Shown here in pieces: positions 35,101-47,100 of a DNA stretch of 64,000 nucleotides. A program made the position numbers and the translations under genes. Below the pieces are notes generated by a model. It searched no databases. It worked only from the letters and a program-made list of their open reading frames with translations, and was not told where the DNA came from. How positions within the stretch are numbered: the stretch's first letter is position 1; each line of letters opens with the position of its first letter. Source of the DNA: Hemibagrus wyckioides (taxonomy: Eukaryota > Chordata > Actinopteri > Siluriformes > Bagridae); NCBI RefSeq assembly GCF_019097595.1, contig NC_080716.1, positions 26,607,401 through 26,671,400 of the forward strand, in the 5' to 3' direction.

Positions 35101-38100
35101 ATTAACCTTAAATAACCAAACTGAAAATAAATCCAAACCAATACACAGCATTTTCTGTTTTTGGTAAATGAGTTACGTTTCTTTATAAATTCCACTTGCC
35201 TGTTAAATATTCAGTAAGTTTTTTAAAAAGGTTTCTTAAATGGACACAGCAACATATTTTAATACATAGGAATTATATAAACACACACACATATGTTTAG
35301 TGTGGTAGTGTTCAGTATGACATCCATAATGACCCGATTTGTTTTACTAATTATTTTTTATTTATTATTATTGCACTAATAATTTAGGTGTATGTATTTC
35401 CTTTTAATACGTTTATTATTTAAGTGCTATTTTTGTCATGTTTGCAGTCATTAAAATCTACCCAAAAATGTAATTCTACTGTAATATGAAATAAGAACAA
35501 AACATCAATAAAAAAATTTAATTCCTGTAAACTGTAATAAAGCCCCCGAGGCAGAATATTTGGAATCTATGTGCAGAGTTTATTATACAAATCACAACAA
35601 ACAAATCCAAAATGTAAGCACAAAATCTGTGAAACAGGTGGAAATCAACAAATCCGAGAAATCAGTCGAGGTAAACTAAAGAAGCTCAAACAATAGCAGG
35701 CAAACTTACAACAATAGAAATGCTTGGTATAAACACAAGGAAACGATACTTCATGCTGATGTTTTCATGCACACCACATAAATGTCTGTCGAACGGGACG
35801 TGGTTGCCTGGAAACCTGGGCTATGAGCAGTGTGGACTCATTTGGATTACCCAAGGGCCTAGAACAGCAGGTACATATTGTTTGGAGGGAGGACACTCCA
35901 GAGGCAGAGGCCCAAAAAACGTGATGGAGGGAGGTGTCATTCCACCAGCTTTGAGCAGTTAGGGTCTGAAACCTTGGCACAGAGATGTCTCTGTCCCCCG
36001 CAGGGTACTCAAAGAACTCTGACTTGAGGGTCACTGTCCTATACAGCAGCGGCCCAATCCAGCACTTTTCCTGTGAGCCGGGACATTTGGTGCTCTCTTT
36101 CCGGTAAGCGGCAGGTTGGTGGGAGAGGAAAATGTTGCATTGGCATAGGAAGTCATGGACTTTGTGAGCAAACAGAAGTCGGCACTTGTGGCTAAATGTA
36201 TTAAATAGTCAGAACATTTCAATTGTAAGTACTGTGATTGATTCTTAAGGAACAAGTGCATCAAATTAGTTTTTTCAGCCCAGTTTTGATTTCCAGGCAG
36301 GAAACCAAGTCTCAGTGTTGGTTCCAACCATGGGTAAAACAGGAGGCTTGCATCAGGAACAACACTGGGTGTAAAAACCTGTTCCAAAACTCAAATATAC
36401 GGATTGGATGGCCCTCTGTGGCAGCCCTACACAAGAAGCAGTTGAAGGACAGCGTTTATTGTTGTGGAACACCCACAAAAAGAGTTAGTTCCATGTTATA
36501 ATTTACATTTATATTTATAGTATTTTGGCAGATGCCCTTATCCAGAACAACTTACATTTATTTAATTTATACAACAGTTGAGGGTTAAGGGCCTTGCTCA
36601 TCAGGATAAATACAAATAAATTTAAATATAAGTCTAATATTGATCTTGAACTTTTTGTTCTATATATCTGTGAACTGAATTGAATTGCAGGCTTAGCTGT
36701 TCCAGCTCGATGGTCCTGGTATTTGAACTTACAACCTTCTGATCAGTAGACATTTATCACCTCTGTTATTAAAGCTATAATCAGTCGCTCCATCATTGGC
36801 TCGTTTTTATCGTTATGTGAAGTTAATTAGACAAAAATCTGAAGCTAATCATATTTCAGAGAAACCACAATGTTCAAAAGGAAACATTACCTTATGAACA
36901 TTTTGCTATGTAAAACAACAAGAATTTTCTAAAACATGTTAATTAATAGTTTTATAATTGTGCTGTTGCTATTTTGTATCATGATTTTTTTTTGTTTTGT
37001 TGCTACAGAAAATGCATCCATACTTCTGACCAATCAGAATTAATAATTCAGCAGCACTGAGCTGTAAATCCAGCTTACAAGAATAACTTGAAGGACATCA
37101 CACCCATATATATAAAATTCTTTGTGTTTGATTTCAGATTCGATCAGATGAAGAGACAAGGGAGAATATTATATATTCTCTATTAGGACCTGCAGCAGAT
37201 GAAGGATTATTCTCCGTAGGCAAAAAGGATGGTTTGGTCAAGATCCATGGCATCTTGGACAGAGAGACAGTCGCTTTTTATGATGTGAGTGTATCCTCTT
37301 TAATGTTCTTTAATAATGTTGATGGTAATGATGTTGATTGAATTACTAAAAGTAGTCCAAATGTTTAGTGAAGATTTGTTTAATAATACAGCAACATGGT
37401 TGTAGAATGGGTAACGTGGCCATTCTTCACATCGCCAGGGTCCCAGGTTTGATCCCAAGTTTAGGTTACTGTTTGTGTGTGAGTTTCACATGTTTTCGCC
37501 ATGTTCATGTTCCCACAAGGTTCTCAGTCTTCCTCTCACTGTACAAAATACCTTGATGCTTTGGTCATGTCAGATTTGTTCAAATTCTTTGAAATGTAAT
37601 TTTATGTTAAGTAATTTAAAATGGTTTGGTATGGATACTACTAAGCAGATTAACTTAAATGCAAATGTATCATTTGAGCATTTCCTTCACCTTTGACAAC
37701 AATCACAAAGCAAAACTGTTTTAAAGTGTTTATTATTATTATTATTATTATTATTATTTCGCTCAGCTCAATAACAGACAAGTTGGTTGCATTACAAATA
37801 AGTTGTCATTTATTGTAGGTGTCCAAAACTATGAACAGCCAGGGATCAGATTTAATGTAAAATAAATAATCTATGGGCCTTAATGTAGCTATAATGCAGC
37901 TGGTCAAATATTTGAAAATTCAAATGAAATGTCTCATTATTTGTTATATATGCATCTTAACATTTGATTCTTGAACCTTCCACTTATAGTACACATATTT
38001 AATCAAATTGTCATTGGACTGAAGATGTTATTTTTTAGTGCCATTTGTTTTTCAATTATTTCAAGTGAGCAGTCAAACTGACTATTAATTTTTAATAATA

Positions 38101-41100
38101 GTGGGTTGTTATTTCCATCACTGTAACTAAAATAAAAAATAATATAATTGTGCAATCCTGAGGGGGAGAAGTGTGGGTCAAATGGTGTTTAAATGAAACA
38201 CCTTCCTCATTAAGGGCATTAACATAAAATTGAGGTGTGTGTACTTAACATAGACTATGATGATTACATTATGAGTGTTCGTCATTGAATTTGTAATTGC
38301 TCAGCATTCAGCTGTTAGTGTTTGCAGTGTGGTTGCTGACCAAATGTTTCAGAACTGCCCTGAGCTCATCATCATGATATACATGATAGATTCCTTGGAA
38401 GCGGCATCACATAGATGTGGATGTCATTCACGTCATTCTACTCAGGCACCGCTAGAAAAAATATTTAAAGCTATTTTAAGCCTTCTTAAACTGTTTAAGA
38501 AGAGCATGTCTAACTGTGGAGGGGCACAGTTTCTTAGTGGTTAGAAGGTTTGCCTTGTACCTCGGGGGTTGGGAGTTTCCTGGAACCCTATCCAGGTTGT
38601 CCCCCTTTCTTGTGCCCCAAGTCACCAAGGATAGACTCCAGGCTCCCTGTCCTTGTGTAGAATAAGTGCTACTGAAAATAATTAAATGTATGGAAAGATG
38701 TGTAGCAGAAGGCTTTCCATAGACCCACTTTTTTACTTTGAAATTGACTTTGAAATTAGAAATTGTGTTTCCTACAACCAGAAATGACACTTTTGGAGCA
38801 GTAGTTGTGTGTGTGTAAATGATGCAACTACATGGCGGGTATAAAAATTAGACAATCACACATAGGGACAATTTACAATAGTCAGTCAACTTACCTACAT
38901 GTTTTTAGGGAGTTGAAAGGAAACTGGACCTGTAATTGTGAGACGGAAATGATGCTCGATAAAGATGTACTGTACTGCACAATGGGTGTTTTTTAAGCTA
39001 TACCGTTGACTTACAATCCCCATAAAACCCTTTAGCACAAAATTTTTAATGCAAGCATGCTATACATGGCTACTGGGAGAGTTTACATATATCAGTGAGC
39101 TAGAATTGGATGTAATGCAATTGTAGTTGCATAAGATGTTCATTTAATCATATAATTCATAAGAATCAATTTAATGAATTGAATCAAACCTCTGTCACTA
39201 TGGAATAAATAGCGCACACATATTTTGTTCCCAAACCCGAATTTTTGTGATCTAAATAATACCGCAGGTATTCTCACCTCACCTGTCAGACTGAGGATTG
39301 AATGTGTTGCATTATACAGTATTAGAATTTGTTCAAAATTACATTGAGACAATGTAGTGTATACATTGAGTGAAGGCGGGTTAGGACCCGTTAACATCGG
39401 GATCTTACACTTTATTTATGCTTCCAGGCAGTGGTAGCTCAGTGGTTAAGGTGTTGGCCTACTGCTTGAATGGTTCTGAGTTCAAATCCAAATGGCCACA
39501 AAGCTGCCCTTGTTGGGCGCTTCACCCTCAACTGCCCAAATGTAAAAAAAAAAAGAGATAAATGTGAGCTGCTCTGGTTAAAGGTCTCTGCCAAATACTG
39601 TAAATGTATGAGGAATGCTATATACAACAGATAGGGGGAATGTGGCCTTCACATGGCATTAAGTTGTTTTTTCTTGCAATTGTTAACAACTTACACTATT
39701 TGAATGCTCTGTGTGTGTGTGTGTGTGTGTGTTTGTGTGTGTGTGTTTTCTTTTAGCTTAAAGGAAGAGCCTCTCTAAGAAATGGAACACTTGTTGAAAG
39801 GGACCTCGATTTGAAAATCATAGTTCTAGACCAGAATGACAATCCCCCTGAATTTAAGGTTCAGGTGTCTGGTTCTGTCGAGGAGCTCAGTGAAGAAGGT
39901 GCATGGATTTTTTTGTTTTTTTTTAACATGTAAATTTGGTACAATAAGTAAGAAAACACAGGGTGGGCCATGAATGAACGGACGAATGACTGACTGACTG
40001 AATGAATGAATGAATGAATGAATGAATAACAATGTGTTGGTGTGATGGGTCCTGACATAAAGCAGATAGTTAATCATTCAATAAAAGGGTTTTGATTTCT
40101 TTTATACTAAAGGAATTTGCCAAAACATATTTTTTAATGAATTTATTCAACAATGACATGCTATATCTTTTCAAACATGTAGTTAGTTAATGTTATCACT
40201 TGTGTTTTAACAGCCACAAAGTGCTTAACACTGGAGTCTCCTGCTATAAAGGTTAAAAACACATTGCTTAAAAGGAAACTTGAACAGCGTTGTGATATAT
40301 TTGAATGACCATTCACTTACACATAGCAGTGATAATCAGCAGTGTCATTAATGATTATATCTGTGATTTCAGGGAGTCATTTATCACAGTATTAGTATTG
40401 CATCATCATATGGCCCATACCTATTTTCCACAATTATATTTTGTTTTCATTATATAAACAATACAGAAATGGGAAAATGGAAATATTCTACAATAAACAT
40501 ATTCCATATACTTCAGTTTAATTATTAATTCTTTTTTTCTCAGGCACCCACATAATCTCAATCACAGCTATTGATGCGGATGAGCAAGGCACCCCACATA
40601 CAGAAATTGTCTATGATGTTATACAGCAGGAGCCAGCTGGAGAGAGGATGTTCACAATCATACGATCATCTGGAGAAATCAAAGTCAGAATAAACACCTT
40701 GGATCGAGAGGTAAGAGCATCGATCACACAACCGCAAACGTAATACAGAATCGCAAGTCATGATAAAAGCAAAATATGCAGAAACAGAATCCTGTTTGCT
40801 GAAAAAAGATGAGACCGATTGTGTCAGGATCTTAGTTTTCAAAAGGTTTGCTTACACAGTCAGCTCCAGAAGTATTGGCATTCCTGGTAAAGATTATGAA
40901 AAAATGTCTCTGTGGTTCATTAGCTATATCAAATACTATAAATATAAAGGGCATCTAACCTTTATCTGAAATATACTGATTCCAAGTAAATAAAATACCC
41001 AATCTATGCCCATGTATATATATTTTGTTGCTGTTGTGTAGGTTACATAAAATACTAAATGCATGGGGTGCCAATAATTTTGAAAGGGTGTTTTTTTTTT

Positions 41101-44100
41101 TTTTTTTTTTAAATCTTACCATAGATTTTTACCATAGAGAGCAACAGGTGCTTATGTTTGTGGTTAAAGGAAAGGCTTTCCAAATATATTATTGGCATGG
41201 TGCTTTGTAGATTTGTAGAAATTTGTATTACCAAAAGTCTGCGATCACCTTGGCATTGCTGATTGCTAAGAATGAAAACAGAATTTTGAAAACCGAGTGC
41301 TTTAGCGGAATGTGTGTTTTGTTATGTTGTCACCTGACACCTAAAAATACCCAGTGTGCGTTACTCACTCACTGGAAACAACTGGAAATGTTTTCAACAG
41401 ACTTCAGACAATGGTAAATTTGGGAACAATAGAGAAATGAGTCATTCACCTGGAGTAATCTGCTCTGTTATAATGATGATTAACCACCCTAAAGGAGGTC
41501 AATTTTCTTAGTATTCAAACTGTGAAATTGTGCCTTCTAGCTATATGAGGCCTTCTGCTGAGCTTCTGCTGTATTTCACAGATCAGATCTGCTTTAATAC
41601 AAGGCAGAGTGCAAGAGAATATTTATTTTAATGATTGTTAATATTTATGGGATAAGATTATTTAAAATGTTTCTTTTTTTTTACACAGACACACGAGACA
41701 TACCGACTGATTATCACAGGTACAGACATGAAAGGAGCCAAGTCAGATGCTACTAACAGACCACTGACAGGAACGGGGACTGTGATCATAACAGTTTCCG
41801 ATGTTAATGACAACATTCCCATATTAGAAGAGAGCTCTGTGAGTATTTTTTTGTTATTCATTGTGTATGTGTGTGTATATATATATATATATATATTTAT
41901 GTGCGTGTCTGTGTGTGTGTCTGTGTGTGTATGTGTGCAGTATGAGGGTAGTGTGGAGGAGAACATCATGCATGTGGAAGTGGTCCGGATTAAGGCCATA
42001 GACTTGGATAAGATCTACACAGAAAACTGGGAGGCCGTGTACACCATCATCTCAGGAAATGAGGCCGGTTACTTCAACATCAGCACAGACCGAAAAACTA
42101 ATGAGGGCATCCTAATGGTCACAAAGGTACGCTGTCAAATCTCAGCATGTGTTCACTGGATCTATAAGTTGCTGCTGTAATCATAATGGCTTCTCTTTAC
42201 TCTTCTAAACCTGTATATTGTAATGATATACTATGTAATCTCATTATCTTGTGTGACCCAGCAGAGAGTCTAGTTCCTCTAAAGTTTCTTTCTTTTCTGG
42301 GAGATTTTCCTCACCTCAATTGCCTTTGAATTTCCATAGATTTGTAAATTAGGTTGAATTTATGTTCAGATTTTAAAAGGGGGGGGCACACAACATTAGC
42401 ACCTTGCATTAGACAGACACCCTTATCCAGAGCAATTTCCATTTTTTATGAGTTAAGGGCTTTCTTGGGGACCTTAGCAGACCTGGGATTCAAACTCAAA
42501 ACCTTCCAACGCCCAATGTCTTAACCACTGAGCTTCCACATCCCCCACCTGCCTCACAGCTTCAGGATTAGGGGTTCAGTTCCCACCTCCAGAGTTTAAA
42601 TTTTCTCCCTGTGCTTTAGGGGTTTCCTCCATGTACTCTGGTTTCCCCAGTCCAAAGACATTGCTTTTGGCTGACTGGCATTTCTAAATTGTCCATAGTA
42701 TGTGAGTGGGTGAGTGTGTGTGTGTGTGTGTAATTCTGGCCTGCTGTACCTTGACACGCCATCCGTTCTGTCCATTGCCTTAAGTCCACTGGGATATGCT
42801 CCAGGTTTTGAGCAAACCTGTTTAGGAGGAGCAGGACAGAAAATTAATGGATGGATGGACTTCTGTAAAGCTGTTTTGTGACATTGTCTATGCAGATTTT
42901 TGACATTGATTGAATCAACTTAAATTAAGGTGAATCTCACACTTATTCACACACTGATCATCCTGGAATGGCTTATATTCAGGAATATAGTGGAGGCCTA
43001 TACTGTGTACATGTTTTTCATAAAAGGTATAGTTTCTATTAAAATAGAACTAAAATCTTTCAATTTATGTTAACATTATTCATGAACTCATTCATTCAGT
43101 TGGGTTAATCCCATTCAGTTCAATAAAACATATTAAACACATAATAGAAATGTTTTTCTAAAATGATACATTACGATTTGTGATTACCATTTCAGTGAAA
43201 TGTTAAAAATAAATAAATTCATGAAAAAAAAAAATTAGATCCCTTGCCTCATGGATGCTGCCTTTTTGGATGTTGAGTTTTTGAGGTTCTCATCCTGTTC
43301 ACATTGTGATTTGGTATGAATTAGCCAAAAAGCTCCAATATTTTATTTGCTCATTTTGCATGCTAACGAATAAGAAAAACATTTACTGACCTGAAATTGA
43401 ACCTGCATTATTATTACTTTCATTGATATTAATGTTTTACAAATATTTTAGTACTAAATTGGCAAAAAGCAGATAAGTGAAACTGAAAATTTATGTTTTA
43501 TGTTCATACTGTTTAGGAAGGGGGATTTTGAATGTTTACAAGATGATGGCAGTGTAGCACCCCCCCCCCCATAAACTAACCATCTCTATAATTTCATATC
43601 ATTAGTGAGAGAAACTGCTCAAGATTCTGTGTTGCAACTTTAAAAACAAACAATTTCCACATGATTTTTGAAGTCTTTTACACTTTTTTGCCTCAAATAT
43701 GAACAAAATGCATATGAAAAAATGCACGTGACGGATGATCATATGTCATAAAAAGATAATTCTCATTACCTATTTGTGGGTTTTTAAAATGTTGAAATCT
43801 TGAATTTGTGAATTTTTTTTATTATTTTTTAAATAATATCAGCCTCTTTATACATTTCAGAAATGAATAATCAGATTTTCAGCCAACACCTATTGCTTCT
43901 TTTCTTTTATTCTCTGACTTCTATATTATTTTTGTATCTGTTAAAGGAGCTAAACTATGAAGAATTGAAAGAGGTCAATCTGAAAGTGGTGGTCCGCAAC
44001 AAGGCAGAGTATCACAAGTCAGTGGTGATTGGAAAGCATCAAACATACCCCATTAAGATCAATGTATTGAACGTGCCCGAAGCTCCTCATTTCCAACCTG

Positions 44101-47100
44101 CTGTCAAAGTCATTTACATCTCTGAAAACAGCAAAACCATTGACCTGAAGAGGGTCATTGCCATCTACAAAGCCACGGACAGTGATACACTGTTAACCGC
44201 CACTAACGTCAGGTGAGAAATAGAAATTTAAATAGAAAGTGTTTCCCTCTGGATTAGTTCTTTTACTTTCTCAAGACTGTTAAAAAATTCCAGTTCTCTT
44301 TAAAGCTTCAGTTTGTTAGATATCAGCTGATGTATGACTGAGCTATGTCAGCATGTCAGATTTAGCTGTAGCTACACAGTAACATTTAGAATTTATTCAT
44401 TCGTTTCCAGAAACTTTCCACTTTATACTGCTAAAATCAGCACTGGATCTGCAGCATAGCATCACTAGTTCACTTACACAACAGTGGCTAAGGAGAAGAA
44501 TAGAATTCATTCATATTTTAACAAGTGGGAAAAAAGAATTTAGAAAACTTTTAATCAACATATTAAGAAATTTATTAAATTATATGTATTAATATTATAT
44601 AGTTTTGAATGGAGTGATTATATATTTTCTGTAGGTTATGACGGTCGTGTAAACAAAACAAACACACACACAAACACTTGGAATTGTGCTGTTATAGGAA
44701 ATAAGATATACAAATGTTTTATTTCTCTTACTGTGAGTAACTTGGGCTTGTATCTATGGTAAAACATTGGCCTATGGGCTGAAATTGAAGAAAAGAAAAC
44801 ATCGTCATTTTATCTCATATCAATACATTTATATCATTATTTTATTGTTGTAGGTATGTAAAAGGACAAGATATCGACAACTGGGTGAACATTAATCATA
44901 CAACAGCTGAGATCAGACTCAACAAATATCCAGACCGTGAGTCCAAGTACCTGATAAATGGAACATACTACATCACAGTCTTAGCAATCACCGATGGTAA
45001 GTTATCCAGAAATAAAGGTCTTTCAGATCATTTGGAACATGCACTGGTGACTGTGACTATGTTTGAAATGTGTAATAAGATAATAATTAATGACATAGCA
45101 TTTGAAATGTGTAATAAGATAATAATTAATGACAGTGTAATGCTTACTGTTAACTTGAAGTTAGTTATGAACCTAAAATTGAATATGGCATAATGTTTTC
45201 TCCTGTACGAAAGCAGCTTTATAACCTCAGTGCTTATAGCATTAGTTCTGCAAGTTACATTATAAATGTATCGGCTGTATTAATAGAATGTCAGAAATTT
45301 TATGATGTCCCAAACCTTTCTATAGGTTTTTCAGCCAAAACTGCGACAGGAACTGTTGCAATTCAGGTAGAGGATTACAACGACCACTGTCCGATTCTGA
45401 ACAACATAGTCACAATGCTGTGTTATGGCAGCAGTGTAGTGTACGTCTCAGCCACAGATGGGGATAATTTCCCCAATGCAGAACCTTTTGAGTTCATCTT
45501 GGCTACCAAGGGAACAAAAGAGAAATGGAGTGTCGAGCATCTTAATGGTTAAGTATAAAACTCTTTTAATGTGATTTAACATTAATGCTGTAACACTTTC
45601 ATGATCAGTTTAATACCTTGTATGTGTTTCCTCTTTGTATATTTCATGGCTAAATAAATTTCATTTCCAGCAACAACAAGCATTTTGCGCAGCCAGGAGA
45701 TCCTATGGCCGGGACGCTACTCAGTTGAAATGGAAGTGAAAGACCAGCAGGGAAAGACCTGTGAGGTTCAAAAGCTTCAGGTATCCGTGTGCAAATGCAC
45801 GGAGGCGCAAGTGTGCATTCCCATGAGACAGACAGGCAAAGGCACTGTACTGGGAGCAGGTGGTGTTCTGGCACTGCTGTTAGGAATCCTGCTTCTCTTG
45901 TGTGAGTTCCATCACCTTAGGTCTTTTCATATTCTTCACTGGTCTGCGTTTTTCTGTTGACTTATTTCCTGAGTCTAGCCTTCCAAAAATAATGTACTGA
46001 GCCCAAGTAACATGCAATGAGAGGAAGGATGCGTAAACTATTTATTTAGGCAAATCCAGTATTCAGAAGGTGAATCAATATCTGAGGTCAAAGCACAGGC
46101 AACCAGCCATTTCAACATAGTCATGGTTGAAAAACAGGCTAAAGTCAAAAAAGCAATCCAGGGAAACAGGAAACAAGAGAATGAGGGTCAGATGTAAAGA
46201 TAGAAATAGTATTAGGCAGACAAACTAATCACTTACAAAAAATGGTGGACACAATGAGATAAAAAACAATGACAGCCCAGGGGCAAAAGTTTGCATTGTC
46301 ATTTTTTCAGTGGTTTATTCAACAACAGTAAAATATTCCCATGCTAATTGCTGACATTAGCCAGATTAACTAACCAGCTCAACACAAAAGTTCTGTTCTT
46401 AAAGATTTTTAAGTTTGTAACTCGAATGGGGCTTATTATATGTAATGTTCCCCTAATTATGCCTTTTAATTTAAATACCAAGAACAAATTTGTTTTAATG
46501 TAAAAATGGGGCACCACATGTACATATTTGACCTAAACACAAATCTTTGTAAATGGAATGAGTTATGTAAGTTAAACATTTAAAAATGATATATAGTTAT
46601 ATTGAATTAAAATAAATGAAGAGAGTAATGATGATACAATTATTATATATTGATTGGATATATGTATTAGTGTATTAGTAATCAGAAGGTTATGTGTAAG
46701 AGACGTTAGGCATGTCTGATGTCAGTTTTGAGCTGTCTGAAGCAGTAAACATTATTAAATTTGTTTGCAGTGATTCCAATGCTTTTGCTGATGTGTGAGT
46801 GTGGAGGAGCTGCTGCTGGTGGTAGGTTCCAGGCTTTCCCCTTTGAGCAAAAACAGCAACTCATCACCTACCACACAGAAGGCCAAGGAGAGGATAAGGT
46901 AGAGTGTATCATTCATCATGTTAAATGTCAGGCTCTCAAGTGGAGCAGCTGTTTAATAGCACGTCTCCACCGAACAGCACAGTAAGCCATGGTTTGCAAA
47001 CAAATTTAAAGGTATGCATATCCTGGCCAAGTAGGAGAAGTTTTTTTTAAAGGCTACTGCTGGTGCCTTGATACACACAGATTTTAGAATCCATTCATTC

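Larger units (their letters stand above)
33455..37137 (+). other. Gene A intron 2 (3.7 kb)
   Basis: Carries the 'gcatccggctgaat' block shared with 9.4 kb, an LTR-like repeat, a dispersed repeat and a minus-strand SINE (listed separately). The piece at about 36,180-36,225 ('acttgtggctaaatgtattaaatagtcagaac') matches intron 2 of gene B near 57,430-57,465, so paralogous intron sequence survives. Confidence 0.7.
37285..39709 (+). other. Gene A intron 3
   Basis: Includes an (ATT)n tract at 37,725-37,760, a SINE-like repeat at 38,519-38,695 and a SINE at 39,420-39,612, and ends in a (TG)n tract. No other exon seen. Confidence 0.7.
42127..43946 (+). other. Gene A intron 7
   Basis: Holds two adjacent repeats (listed) and then AT-rich sequence with a C run at 43,559-43,570. 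Nothing else recognised. Confidence 0.7.

Noticed and set aside
35765..36387. Overlapping minus-strand frames in intron 2 of gene A (89 and 118 codons)
   Set aside because: Lie in repeat-derived DNA, overlap other frames, no domain and no splice structure.
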